From Asticcacaulis sp. SL142 (lineage in GTDB: Bacteria > Pseudomonadota > Alphaproteobacteria > Caulobacterales > Caulobacteraceae): a stretch of DNA of 64,000 bases. This document shows positions 8,765 to 18,056 of the stretch, one piece after another; the first letter of the stretch is position 1, and each line of letters begins with the position of its first letter. The position numbers and the translations under genes are program-made. The stretch covers positions 1,017,501 to 1,081,500 of the forward strand of contig NZ_CP113061.1 in the NCBI RefSeq assembly GCF_026625745.1. The letters are read 5' to 3'. The notes beneath the pieces were generated by a model. That model was not told the origin of the DNA. It was given only the letters and a program-made list of their open reading frames with translations, and did not search any database.

Positions 8765-9340
8765 ATGAGCCAACATACACATCAGGCGGCAGCAGCGCCT
8801 CCCACCAAAGCGCGTCCGGCGCTTAAGGTATGCGGCGACTGTAACCTGTGCTGCAAAGTCTATGATATCGATGATCTGGGCAAAAAAGCCGGTGATTTGT
8901 GTCACCATACTGGCCATGTCAAGGGCTGCGGCGTATGGGGCCTGCATCCCAAAACCTGTCAGGATTTCAAGTGCCTGTGGATAAAGCATGAGGATCTGAA
9001 TGCGCTGTGGCGGCCGGATATTGCCGGTTTTGTACTCAGACTTGATCCCAACGGCACCACGCTCAATATCGATGTCGATCACGCCAGAGCCCACGCTTGG
9101 CGCGCAGAGCCCTATTACAGCCAGATCAAGCTGTGGTCGGAAAACTTTCCAAACAAAGGATTGGTGCTGATCCACGCCAAGGATGGATTGTGGGTGATCA
9201 CCCCGACTGAGGATCTCAACATTCCCAATCCTAAGCGCGGCGATACGCTGGAAACCGGTATGGAAGACAGCCTGTTCGGCCCGCGCCCGTTCGTGCGTAT
9301 CATCCCGCAGAAAAAAACACCGGCACGGCGGCGGGCATAA
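8765..9340 (+). CDS. Cysteine-cluster protein, YkgJ-like
   Basis: The 191-residue product carries C-x2-C-x2-C-C near residue 24, then further Cys and His in a D-L-C-H-H-T and H-P-K-T-C-x3-K-C context. This pattern matches YkgJ/CxxCxxCC family proteins, which probably bind metal or an iron-sulfur cluster. The C-terminus is basic. The biochemical role of the family is unknown. It lies between ppk2 and ubiA in the same direction with no overlap, so it may have its own promoter in the 125-bp gap upstream. Confidence 0.75.
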   Translation: MSQHTHQAAAAPPTKARPALKVCGDCNLCCKVYDIDDLGKKAGDLCHHTGHVKGCGVWGLHPKTCQDFKCLWIKHEDLNALWRPDIAGFVLRLDPNGTTLNIDVDHARAHAWRAEPYYSQIKLWSENFPNKGLVLIHAKDGLWVITPTEDLNIPNPKRGDTLETGMEDSLFGPRPFVRIIPQKKTPARRRA

Positions 9341-9389
9341 CTTTAAAACTCTCTCGACATTTGTGAGCCGTCAGAGCATCTAGGGCGTT

Positions 9390-10319
9390 ATGACGACCCG
9401 CGATCCCGTAACCCTGCCCGATGCCGCCCCGCAAAACTGGGTTGACCGCCATGCGCCGGAAAGTGTGCGCCCGTGGCTGAGGTTGGGCCGGTTTGACCGC
9501 CCGGTCGGTATCTGGCTGTTGTTCCTGCCCGGAGCTATGGGGCTTGCCTATGCCAGCGCGGTCACGGGCACAGCCTTTCCCCTATATTTCCTGATACTGT
9601 TTGCCATAGGCTCCGGCCTGATGCGGGCCGCGGGCTGCGCCTTTAACGACCTGGTTGACCGCGACATCGACGCACTTGTTGAGCGCACCCGTAACCGCCC
9701 GATCGCGTCAGGCCAGATCACGCCCAAACAGGCGATGGTGTTCATTATCATCTGCTGCCTGATCAGCCTGATTATCCTGCTGCAACTGGGCACTCTTGCC
9801 ATCATTCTGGGGGTCGGGTCGCTGGCGCTGGTCGCGGCCTATCCATTCATGAAGCGCATCACCTGGTGGCCGCAGGCGTGGCTGGGCCTGACCTTTAACT
9901 GGGGTTGCCTGATGGCCTATGCCGCCGTGGCCGGTGAGATCACCCTGCCGGCGCTCATGTTCTACGCCGGGCTGGTGTTCTGGACCATTGGTTATGACAC
10001 CATCTATGCCTTGCAGGACATCGAAGACGACGTCATGGCCGGGGTGAAATCCTCCGCCCGCGCATTGGGCGCAAAGGCCCGACCCGGCATCACCATCATC
10101 TACGGTCTATGCCTGATCCTCACCATTATCTCTGCTGCCCTTGCCCCGATGTCCTGGCCGTTTTATGCGGCCCAAGCGCTGGTGGCGGCCCATCTGGCGT
10201 GGCAAGTTTACACCTTACGCCCGCAAGATGGCGCGCAGGCGCTAAAACTGTTTAAAGCGAATCGCGATGCCGGTTTACTATGGGTCGCAGGCCTTATTTT
10301 CAGCGGCTTTGTTCGCTAA
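9390..10319 (+). CDS. ubiA: 4-hydroxybenzoate polyprenyltransferase UbiA
   Basis: The 309-residue integral membrane protein is predicted to have about nine helices. It carries both Asp-rich prenyltransferase motifs: N-D-L-V-D-R-D-I-D near residue 87 and D-I-E-D-D near residue 210. It attaches the polyprenyl tail to 4-hydroxybenzoate in ubiquinone synthesis at the inner membrane. The decarboxylase gene of the next step, ubiD, lies 4 kb downstream. The R-P-V-G-I-W-L motif at the first helix is typical of UbiA. The start at ATG 9390 is the only reasonable one. Confidence 0.95.
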   Translation: MTTRDPVTLPDAAPQNWVDRHAPESVRPWLRLGRFDRPVGIWLLFLPGAMGLAYASAVTGTAFPLYFLILFAIGSGLMRAAGCAFNDLVDRDIDALVERTRNRPIASGQITPKQAMVFIIICCLISLIILLQLGTLAIILGVGSLALVAAYPFMKRITWWPQAWLGLTFNWGCLMAYAAVAGEITLPALMFYAGLVFWTIGYDTIYALQDIEDDVMAGVKSSARALGAKARPGITIIYGLCLILTIISAALAPMSWPFYAAQALVAAHLAWQVYTLRPQDGAQALKLFKANRDAGLLWVAGLIFSGFVR

Positions 10320-10347
10320 ATTCCGCCCAAATCTTTGAAAGTCCTCC

Positions 10348-11184
10348 ATGCCGCGCGCCACCTTGTCCCGTCTAGCCCTTGCCGCCCTTATCGTAAGCGC
10401 CACGGTTACCGCCTGCCAGAAAAAGCCGGATGAGGCCCCGAAGGTCGAGGCTAAACGTGAGTCCACCGCGCCGCTCAGCTATGTTCACAACACCGTTGAT
10501 GCCGAAGCGTCATTGTACTTCCCGGACTCGTTTAAGGCTCACGCGACCCTGCACGAAACCCTGTCGGCGCAGGATCAGGAAGCCCTCAAAGCCTTCGCCA
10601 ATCAGGCTGTCACCGATCGCGCGGGATTGGCTAAGGATGGTTTTGAACAGCCGCAGTATTTCCGCAAAATCGTCTGGCACCTGACCGCCGAAACTGCGGG
10701 TCTTATCTCTGCCTATTCCCAGATCGAGGAATATGCCGGTGGGGCCCACGGCAACCTCGCCTTCCATCCGGTGTTGTGGGATAAGGCGGCCGACAAACCG
10801 CTCGATCCGCAAACCCTGTTTGCCGCCGAGGCTGACCTGAAACCGGCCGAAAACTACCTGTGCCGTCAGGTCGAGGCCGAGCGTTCCAAACGCGCGGAAA
10901 CCCCGATCACACAGGCCAGTTCCGGCTTTGGTTGCCCCAAGCTAAAATCGGCTCATTTTGTGCTGATCCCCTCGACCGAAACCGGTAAGGCCGCCGCCAT
11001 CGACGTGCTGTTCGCACCCTATGAGGTTGGCCCCTATGCCGAAGGCACCTATCAGATCCGCTTGCCGCTTACAGTGATCCGTGACGCGATCGCCCCGGCC
11101 TATGCGGCGCAATTCGGCGGCAATCCGGCGCCTTTGCCGGTGGAAAACCTGCCGCCAGAAGCCCTATCGCCTGATCAGGAATGA
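10348..11184 (+). CDS. DUF3298/DUF4163-type lipoprotein
   Basis: The 278-residue product has a signal peptide and a lipobox V-T-A-C near residue 26, so it is likely an outer- or inner-membrane lipoprotein. The body resembles the RsiV/PdaC-type DUF4163-DUF3298 arrangement: a Y-S-Q-I-E-E-Y-A-G-G-A-H-G segment in the middle and a C-terminal part ending in a conserved acidic and Tyr region. In other bacteria this fold binds lysozyme or acts on peptidoglycan. The role here is unknown. Its last four bases overlap the start of the methyltransferase gene, so the two are probably co-translated. Confidence 0.75.
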   Translation: MPRATLSRLALAALIVSATVTACQKKPDEAPKVEAKRESTAPLSYVHNTVDAEASLYFPDSFKAHATLHETLSAQDQEALKAFANQAVTDRAGLAKDGFEQPQYFRKIVWHLTAETAGLISAYSQIEEYAGGAHGNLAFHPVLWDKAADKPLDPQTLFAAEADLKPAENYLCRQVEAERSKRAETPITQASSGFGCPKLKSAHFVLIPSTETGKAAAIDVLFAPYEVGPYAEGTYQIRLPLTVIRDAIAPAYAAQFGGNPAPLPVENLPPEALSPDQE

Positions 11185-11822
11185 TTGACCGTAAGGCGTT
11201 TATAACTGCCAACACAGTCGCGCGGCCCGTCCCCTCCGTGCCGCTGATAATGCTCTATCAGGCCGATGACGCGACCGCCCTGTGGCAGATGACCGAGGCC
11301 GATCTGGATCAGCACCTGTTACCGCCGCCGTTCTGGGCCTTTGCCTGGTCTGGCGGTCAAGCGCTGAGCCGATATGTGCTGGAAAATCCTGAGATCGTCG
11401 CAGGTAAAACTGTGCTTGATCTGGCGTGCGGGTCAGGCATGGTCGGCATTGCCGCCGCTCTGGCAGGTGCCGCCCACGTCACCGCCAATGATATCGATCC
11501 CTATTGCGAGGCCGCCGTTAGCCTCAACGCAGGTCTCAACCATTGCCAGATTGCGTTCCTCGGCGGTGATCTGTTGACCGCAGGCCTGCCCGATGTCGAG
11601 GTCGTTCTGGCCGGTGACATCGCCTATGAACGCCCGATGGCGGAGGCCATGCTGACAGTTTTGCGCGCTGAGATCGCTAAAGGTAAAACCGTCTATATCG
11701 GCGACCCGCACCGGACCTACTTTCCGAAATCGGGGCTTAGGCGCTGCGCCGATTATAAAATTACGACCTCAGCCGACCTTGAGGACAAGCCCGTCAAACC
11801 CACGACCGTCTGGAGACTTTAG
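11181..11822 (+). CDS. ETF beta-subunit-type protein lysine methyltransferase (METTL20-like)
   Basis: The 213-residue product is a class I SAM methyltransferase with motif I D-L-A-C-G-S-G-M-V-G near residue 80 and N-D-I-D-P as motif II. The P-P-F-W-A-F-A-W-S-G-G block before motif I marks the METTL20/ETFBKMT group. Human and Agrobacterium members methylate lysines of the electron transfer flavoprotein beta subunit and tune its electron transfer. Older annotations often call it a nicotinamide N-methyltransferase-like or 50S L11 methyltransferase. It overlaps the lipoprotein gene by four bases and is followed two bases later by a VOC gene. Confidence 0.8.
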   Translation: MIDRKAFITANTVARPVPSVPLIMLYQADDATALWQMTEADLDQHLLPPPFWAFAWSGGQALSRYVLENPEIVAGKTVLDLACGSGMVGIAAALAGAAHVTANDIDPYCEAAVSLNAGLNHCQIAFLGGDLLTAGLPDVEVVLAGDIAYERPMAEAMLTVLRAEIAKGKTVYIGDPHRTYFPKSGLRRCADYKITTSADLEDKPVKPTTVWRL

Positions 11823-11824
11823 CC

Positions 11825-12172
11825 ATGACCAAAATTCACCACGCCATTGACTACATCGAATGGGCCGCCACCGATTTGGTCCCCGTCAAAGCCTTTTACG
11901 CCAAGGCATTTGGCTGGTCATTCATTGACTATGGCCCAACCTATGCGGCGCTGGATGGTGCCGGTCTTGATGGTGGATTTCAGGCGGAATCATCCGAAGC
12001 TCCGGCCAAACCTCTGGTCATACTCTACAGCGAAAACCTTGAACAAAGCCGCGAAGATGTGCTGGCCGCAGGCGGCATCCTCACCCTCGACATTTTCGAC
12101 TTCCCCGGCGGCCGCCGCTTTCAATTTACCGACCCGTCCGGTAATGAGTTAGGTATCTGGTCGGATAGATAA
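11825..12172 (+). CDS. VOC family (glyoxalase-like) protein
   Basis: The 115-residue product has one vicinal-oxygen-chelate module: an N-terminal H-H-A-I-D-Y-I-E-W strand and a C-terminal F-T-D-P-S-G-N-E-L-G-I-W ending that carries the usual metal-ligand Glu. The F-Y-A-K-A-F-G-W segment is typical of the glyoxalase/bleomycin-resistance group. The substrate cannot be deduced. It follows the methyltransferase gene by two bases and is probably its operon partner. Confidence 0.85.
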   Translation: MTKIHHAIDYIEWAATDLVPVKAFYAKAFGWSFIDYGPTYAALDGAGLDGGFQAESSEAPAKPLVILYSENLEQSREDVLAAGGILTLDIFDFPGGRRFQFTDPSGNELGIWSDR

Positions 12173-12182
12173 TGGGGATTTT

Positions 12183-13334
12183 ATGAGCTTTCTTCGGGGG
12201 ATACTTTTCTTGCTAGCCATTCATGGCCTCGCCAGCCCAGCGCTCGCACAAATCTATCCAAAAGAATATATTAAAAACCTTAGAACAAAAGCTAATGATG
12301 GCGACCCAAAAAGCCAGTACGGTCTCGCCATATACTCTCTCAATGAAAACAAACCAAAAGAGGCATGGAAATGGCTGAACAAATCAGCCGAAAATGGCTA
12401 TGCCGAAGCCCAATTGAAGATGGGAGACTATTATAAGGATGGTCTCCTGATAGGGTACGGACAACTTACCGTAGCCATTGATCTTGAAAAGTCACTGGAA
12501 TGGTACAAACGCGCAGCAGACCAAAACCATCTTGGTGCAACAGAAAATATATGTGCGCTGCGTAGCCGTGGCCCTGCACAAAACCTTTCCGAAGCCATAA
12601 CCTATTGCCGGGCTTCGTCCCAGAAAGGTCGGCACAACGGTTATTTTTATTAGGGCAAAGCTTACCAGATCGGAGATGACGGCATTGCTCAAGATCCAGC
12701 AAAGGCACGTTTAATCTATCAGGAACTGGCAGAGAAAGGTTACGCGCCAGCCATTGAGTTGTTGGCAAATATCGAAATTGAAAATTCAATCAATAGTCAC
12801 GATTACAGCCTGTCATTTTCAGCGCTTCAGAAGGCTATTTATTTAAAACCCGAAATTTATCTCGTTGCTCTGGCCCGACATTACGAAAACGGTTGGGGCA
12901 CTAATAAGGACTTTTCAGAAGCTCACAGGCTTTACTTTTATAGTGCCGAAATGGGAAACCCAGACGCAAAAGCCTGGCTCAATGCGCATCCGCAAGCTTC
13001 GGTCGAAAATATAATTGCAAATCTCACCGCCCTTGAGGCCCTACCAAGCGGCAGCATAAAAATTGGCAAAGGTGCTCAGGACGGGGCCGTAAATCTCTAT
13101 CCCGCAAGAGCTTTAGATGCTGAGATGGAAGGTGAAGCTATCCTCGTTTGCCATATTAGCCAAAATGGCAAGGTTGATAACTGTGTTGTTGATGAAGAAA
13201 CACCTTCCAATATTGGTTTTGGAATGGCGACTTTAAAAGTTATATCCCTGTATAGCATCGAATCCGATATTGAAGGTTTGAAACCGTACGCAGGTAAAAT
13301 ATTTCAGTTCAGGTATCGCTGGGTCTTAAATTGA
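12183..13334 (+). pseudogene. Secreted Sel1-repeat protein with TonB-like C-terminus, interrupted by TAG
   Basis: One frame runs from ATG 12183 to TAA 13334 (384 codons) and is broken only by TAG at 12651-12653. The N-terminal part has a signal peptide (to A-L-A near residue 27) and Sel1-type repeats (residues about 40-150). The distal part continues with further Sel1-like helices, then a TonB C-terminal-like module with the G-E-A-I-L-V-C-H-I-S-Q-N-G-K-V strand pair. The stop falls in a Sel1 repeat before a Gly, where Leu (TTG) or Trp (TGG) would be expected. An ATG at 12759 could start a separate C-terminal fragment but lacks a signal peptide. The region is relatively AT-rich. Confidence 0.7.
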
Positions 13335-14181
13335 ACCGTGCCGGTGCGTAACCGAAATCAGTCGAGGCGGATGAATGATCGAACACCAGATCATCATTCA
13401 TCCGCAGGGCCATATTGACATTAGATTTCAGGTTCTGAGCGGGGCGGATCAGCGTCAGCGCCCAAAACCCCAACCGCCACAGCCATGCAGGTAGGGAAAT
13501 TATGCGCGGGCGACGGCCTTTGGCCTCAAAAATGCGGGCCACCATGTCGCGATAGCTCAGGGTCTCACCGCCACTGAGATCATAGGCCTTATCGCGCGCG
13601 GTGTCTGACTTGAGTGCCTGTAGCGCCGCCGTGGCCAGATCGCAGGCGTGGACGGGCTGGCGCAGACCTTTCGCCCTACCACAAACCACAAAAACGCCAA
13701 ATCTATCAATAAATTTGGCGATCCGGCTAATGTTCTGATCGCGGCCTTCATCATAGATCAAGGTCGGCCGCAGAATCGTCACCCCAACATTATGAGCCGC
13801 GCCAAACGTCACAATCCGCGCCTCTGAGTCCGCCAGCAGATCGGCAATCCGGCGCTCCTCCGGCTCAGGTGAAAAGGTCTTGGAAAACCGGCTGGTCGAG
13901 GAAAAGACCACCAGCCGCGTCATGCCTTGCGCCCACAGGCGGGTCAGCACCGCATCGGTCATCAGCCAGATCGGCGTGGTTGCAATCACATGGCTGAACC
14001 CCTCACCCTCAAACGATTCTGGGGAGGCCAGATCAAGGCGCACCTCATCGTCACGGTTCGGTCGGCGCGTGGTAAAGATCGGCGCAAAGCCGTGCGCATC
14101 AGCGCGCAACACCTCAGCCAGCCGCGCGCCGACCAGCGACGTCACCCCGATAATCAGGCATTTTTCCGGCATCAAATTCAT
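13309..14181 (-). CDS. NAD(P)-binding epimerase-like protein (atypical SDR, NDUFA9-like)
   Basis: The product of about 290 residues has a Rossmann start I-I-G-V-T-S-L-V-G near the N-terminus. Later features are typical of the extended or atypical SDR group related to complex I subunit NDUFA9, including a V-T-I-L-R-P-T-L-I-Y segment and an N-I-S-R-I-A-K-F-I-D-R-F-G block. The substrate is unknown. Start codons at 14196, 14181 and 14172 are all possible and none has a strong ribosome binding site. The 3' end overlaps the end of the broken Sel1 gene. It is transcribed divergently from ubiD. Confidence 0.8.
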   Translation of the reverse strand: MNLMPEKCLIIGVTSLVGARLAEVLRADAHGFAPIFTTRRPNRDDEVRLDLASPESFEGEGFSHVIATTPIWLMTDAVLTRLWAQGMTRLVVFSSTSRFSKTFSPEPEERRIADLLADSEARIVTFGAAHNVGVTILRPTLIYDEGRDQNISRIAKFIDRFGVFVVCGRAKGLRQPVHACDLATAALQALKSDTARDKAYDLSGGETLSYRDMVARIFEAKGRRPRIISLPAWLWRLGFWALTLIRPAQNLKSNVNMALRMNDDLVFDHSSASTDFGYAPARFNLRPSDT

Positions 14182-14251
14182 ATACCCACTGGCCATCAAT
14201 TGCGATTGAGCCTATGTCATTGCCATTGAAAAATCCATACGAGTCAAAGCT

Positions 14252-15787
14252 ATGGCCGCCTATAAATCCCTTCGCGACTTTATTGCCAAGCTTGAAAAGG
14301 CCGGTGAACTGGTACGCGTAACGACGCCGGTATCCACCCATCTTGAGATGACCGAGATCCAGACCCGGCTTTTGGCGCAAAAAGGCCCGGCGGTTCTGTT
14401 TGAAAACCCGATCATGGCCGACGGCACAACGTCCGACATTCCGGTGCTGGTCAATCTGTTCGGCACGGTTAAGCGGGTGGCAATGGGGGTAACCCTCGAA
14501 GGCAAAGAGCGCACCACGCCGCAGGAACTGCGCGAAGTCGGTGAATTGCTGGCCTTTTTGCGCCAGCCAGAGCCGCCGCGTGGTCTGAAAGATGCGTTTG
14601 AGCTTATGCCGCTGGCCCGAACGGTCATGGGGATGCGCCCTAAGACCGTAAAAAAAGCACCGGTACAGGAAGTTGTGCTTACAGGCAATGATATTGACCT
14701 GACCAAACTGCCGATCCAAGGCTGCTGGCCCGGTGAACCGGCCCCGCTAATCACCTGGGGCCTCGTGGTCACTAAGGGCCCTTCCGAATCGCGTGAGGAT
14801 AATTTCAACCTCGGCATCTATCGGATGCAGGTTCTGGGTAAGGACCGCGCCATCATGCGCTGGCTGGCCCACCGCGGCGGCGCGCAACACCATGCCCGCT
14901 GGAAAAAGGCCAAAAAGAAAGAACCCCTGCCCGCTTGTGTCGTGTTGGGCGCCGATCCGGGGCTGATACTGGCGGCGGTCACACCCGTGCCGGATACCCT
15001 GTCGGAATACCAGTTTGCAGGCCTTCTGCGCGGCCAAGCCGCCGAACTTGTGCCTGCCAAAACCGTGCCGCTGATGGTGCCGGCAGAGGCTGAAATCGTG
15101 CTGGAAGGCCATGTTCTGCTGGATGAATATGCCGACGAAGGCCCCTACGGCGACCACACCGGCTACTATAATTCGGTCGAAAAATTCCCGGTCTTTCAGA
15201 TCAGCGCCATCACTATGCGCAAAAAACCGATTTACCTGTCGACCTTCACCGGCCGTCCGCCTGATGAGCCTTCGGTCTTAGGTGAAGCCTTAAATGAAGT
15301 CTTTATCCCGCTGATCCAGCAGCAGTTTCCGGAAATCGTCGATTTCTGGTTACCGCCCGAAGGGTGTTCGTATCGCATCGCCGTCATTTCGATGAAAAAG
15401 GCCTATCCGGGCCATGCCAAGCGGGTGATGATGGGCGCGTGGTCGTACCTGCGTCAGTTCATGTACACCAAATGGCTGATCGTGGTCGATGACGATATCA
15501 ACTGCCGCGACTGGAAGGATGTCATGTGGGCGGTCTCCACCCGCATGGACCCGGCGCGTGACATTACCGTCATTGAAAACACCCCGATCGACTACCTCGA
15601 TTTCGCCTCCCCCGAAAGCGGCCTGGGCTCAAAGATCGGGCTGGATGCCACCAATAAGTGGACACCGGAAACCCACCGCGAATGGGGCGAAGAGCTTTAT
15701 ATGGATCAGGATGTGATCGATAAGGTCACGGAAAAATGGGCTGAAATGGGTCTGCCCGCCGCTATGAAGCCACCGATCTGGTCATAA
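14252..15787 (+). CDS. ubiD: UbiD family decarboxylase (3-polyprenyl-4-hydroxybenzoate carboxy-lyase)
   Basis: The 511-residue length matches UbiD. It shows the family blocks: N-L-F-G-T near residue 70, a G-I-Y-R-M-Q segment, the [11 protein letters not shown] block near residue 295, and a G-A-W-S-Y-L-R-Q-F block later. It removes the carboxylate of polyprenyl-4-hydroxybenzoate in ubiquinone synthesis with prenylated FMN, a cofactor made by UbiX; no ubiX is in the window. With ubiA nearby the pathway assignment is firm. Its 3' end overlaps the converging GGDEF-EAL gene by 26 bases. Confidence 0.95.
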   Translation: MAAYKSLRDFIAKLEKAGELVRVTTPVSTHLEMTEIQTRLLAQKGPAVLFENPIMADGTTSDIPVLVNLFGTVKRVAMGVTLEGKERTTPQELREVGELLAFLRQPEPPRGLKDAFELMPLARTVMGMRPKTVKKAPVQEVVLTGNDIDLTKLPIQGCWPGEPAPLITWGLVVTKGPSESREDNFNLGIYRMQVLGKDRAIMRWLAHRGGAQHHARWKKAKKKEPLPACVVLGADPGLILAAVTPVPDTLSEYQFAGLLRGQAAELVPAKTVPLMVPAEAEIVLEGHVLLDEYADEGPYGDHTGYYNSVEKFPVFQISAITMRKKPIYLSTFTGRPPDEPSVLGEALNEVFIPLIQQQFPEIVDFWLPPEGCSYRIAVISMKKAYPGHAKRVMMGAWSYLRQFMYTKWLIVVDDDINCRDWKDVMWAVSTRMDPARDITVIENTPIDYLDFASPESGLGSKIGLDATNKWTPETHREWGEELYMDQDVIDKVTEKWAEMGLPAAMKPPIWS

Positions 15788-17651
15788 GCGGGTCGATCGC
15801 CTCCGTGGCATGACTATGGCGCGTGCCTGTCTCGCGTTCCAGGTATTCATCAACCCCATCTGCCGTCAGCGGTTTAGAGAACAAAAACCCCTGAATGTAG
15901 CGCGCCCCGACCTGCTTAAGCTTGGCCAGTTCGGTTTCGGTCTCCACCCCTTCGATCACGCAATCCAGATGAAGATTTTTGCATAAATCTATGATCGTCT
16001 TGATAATTTTCTGCGCGGTCGGGTGTTTGACAAGCTGAACGACAAAGCTTCTGTCAATCTTGATTTTATTGACCGGCAGGCGGTGGATATAGCTGAACGA
16101 CGAATAGCCTGAGCCGAAATCGTCAAGGGCAATCCGGCAGCCCATCGACTTCAGGCGATTAAGCGCCTCACAGGCCTGATCAAAGTCATTGAGCATGGCC
16201 GTTTCCGTAATCTCAAATTCGATACGGCGGGGGTCCAGCCCGGAGTCGCGCACGATATCGCAAACATCGGCAATGGCGGTACTTGAGCGCAGGTCGCGGG
16301 TCGACAGATTGAACGACACCCGGATATGGTCGGGCCAATCCTGCACCACCGCCAAGGCTTTTCTAAGCAAAATCAAGGTGATCTGGCTGATCAGGCCTGA
16401 GCGTTCTGCGGCCTTGATAAAGGCGTCCGGCCTTACCAGCCCCAGTTTTGGGCTATTCCAGCGCGCCAGGGCTTCAAAACTGGTGGTGCGATTTTCAACA
16501 ATATCATATTGCGGCTGAAACAGGATAAACAACTCCTGCTCAAGATCGGAAGACCGAAGGGTCTGATCAATCAGGCCGAAATCACGCAGTTCGGTCTCAT
16601 GCTTTTGCGAGAAGACAACCGGAGCCCCGCGTAAATTCTGCTTGGCATAGTAGAGCGCATAGTCAGCCCGTTCGAGGTATTGCGATATTGTGAAACCCGA
16701 TCCCTGACGACTGCGCACAAAGCCGACTGAGGCGGATATATTCGCCGCCACACCCGACAGCATATAGGGCTCACGCAAGGTCTCACACAACCGCTCACCA
16801 AAGGCTTTCAGTTCCTCTTCATCGGCCATACCGGTAAGAATAATGGCAAATTCATCGCCGCCCAGACGCGCCGGAACCCCCAAACCAGCACACAGGTTTC
16901 GCAAGCGCCCCGCTACCGCCACCAGCAAGGCATCACCGACACTATGGCCATAAACATCATTGACCGGTTTGAAACCGTCCAGATCAATCAGGGCCAGATC
17001 AAACCGTTTACCATCCTGGCGTTTGCGGCTCAGGGCCTGCTCCATAGCTTCAAAAAAACTGCGCCGGTTGGGCAAGCCGGTCAGGGCATCGCGATTGGCC
17101 AGAGCCTGGGCCTCATCGCGCAGAGTATCGGCCTGAACGCGGGCATGAACCGCGCGCAGAATAGCCTGACGCATCAGCACGCTCATGCCCATGGCGGTGG
17201 CAATACCCGCCAGACCGATCCAGATATATTGCGATAAAATACCGTACTTGTGAGCCAGACCATACATGGTCACCATGCACACCAGCGCGCAGGGGATGAT
17301 GACCCGCGGCGTAATCCCGGCGGTCGCAAAAACAAGCACCAGCAAGACAAAATAGACCAGCTTGGCCGGTTCGACGTGAAATATCTGATACGCCACCACA
17401 TTCAGATACATAAGGCTGAACACAACCAGGCAGGCATATTCCAGCCGATCAATCCGTTGCGTGTTACGCGTCACATGAAAAAAGAAAAAACTGGCCGCCA
17501 TGGTTGTGGCCGCCAGCCCATCCAGCACCCACAAGGCCAGACCGTTCTCATAAAACAAATGAGCAAAAGTGATCAAAATGTAATAGAGGCCAACGCCCAG
17601 CGCAAACCCGCGCACCACAGGGCGCAAGGCAACGACCTCTTCGCGACGCAT
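15762..17651 (-). CDS. Membrane GGDEF-EAL protein (c-di-GMP turnover)
   Basis: The product has about 629 residues from ATG 17651, with six or so membrane helices (residues about 8-175), a coiled linker, a GGDEF domain with intact R-L-G-G-D-E-F, then an EAL domain with F-E-A-L-A-R-W, E-I-T-E, D-D-F-G-S-G and V-I-E-G-V-E-T. All signatures for both cyclase and phosphodiesterase activity are present, so either may work. In stalked bacteria c-di-GMP controls the swarmer-to-stalked switch and holdfast synthesis. The frame extends upstream to a GTG at 17777, but the added residues look unstructured. The start is not supported by a clear ribosome binding site. Confidence 0.9.
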   Translation of the reverse strand: MRREEVVALRPVVRGFALGVGLYYILITFAHLFYENGLALWVLDGLAATTMAASFFFFHVTRNTQRIDRLEYACLVVFSLMYLNVVAYQIFHVEPAKLVYFVLLVLVFATAGITPRVIIPCALVCMVTMYGLAHKYGILSQYIWIGLAGIATAMGMSVLMRQAILRAVHARVQADTLRDEAQALANRDALTGLPNRRSFFEAMEQALSRKRQDGKRFDLALIDLDGFKPVNDVYGHSVGDALLVAVAGRLRNLCAGLGVPARLGGDEFAIILTGMADEEELKAFGERLCETLREPYMLSGVAANISASVGFVRSRQGSGFTISQYLERADYALYYAKQNLRGAPVVFSQKHETELRDFGLIDQTLRSSDLEQELFILFQPQYDIVENRTTSFEALARWNSPKLGLVRPDAFIKAAERSGLISQITLILLRKALAVVQDWPDHIRVSFNLSTRDLRSSTAIADVCDIVRDSGLDPRRIEFEITETAMLNDFDQACEALNRLKSMGCRIALDDFGSGYSSFSYIHRLPVNKIKIDRSFVVQLVKHPTAQKIIKTIIDLCKNLHLDCVIEGVETETELAKLKQVGARYIQGFLFSKPLTADGVDEYLERETGTRHSHATEAIDPLMTRSVAS

Positions 17652-18056
17652 GGCATCGGTCTTTGCCGGTGTAGATCTACCGCCTGACACCGCTTTCAGT
17701 TCCCGCTGAAACCGACCTGTTCGCAATATTGCCCTCTGCCCGTTACTCAATAGCCACCACACCCGTTCGCGACACACACCAAGCTATTGATCCGCATAAC
17801 TTATCCGCGACACGGCCTAAAGTTACCGGAGAGTCTTAAAGAAAATCCTAACCCTGTGAGGGCTAAACTCAATCAAAACCCTCCTCATCAGAAGACTGCC
17901 AAGCCAAGGCACAACCCCGATATTCTGTGATTATCGCCATATTAAGGGTGGTTTTATTGTCATGAGTGCGGTCTATTCATACATAGACTCAAATCGCATC
18001 TCATATCGTCACATTTGAGACTTGATTAGCCCCTGAACCCAGCCTAGATAAAGATC
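17652..18056. other. Intergenic region between divergent GGDEF-EAL and pmbA genes
   Basis: This 405-bp stretch holds the promoters of two divergent genes. The right half (about 17830-18050) is AT-richer. I see no tRNA, no strong terminator and no convincing regulatory palindrome. The leftmost 126 bp could be coding if the GGDEF-EAL gene starts at GTG 17777. Confidence 0.5.

Noticed and set aside
17778-18056. tRNA or small RNA between the GGDEF-EAL gene and pmbA
   Set aside because: I found no cloverleaf, no terminator and no conserved T-loop sequence.
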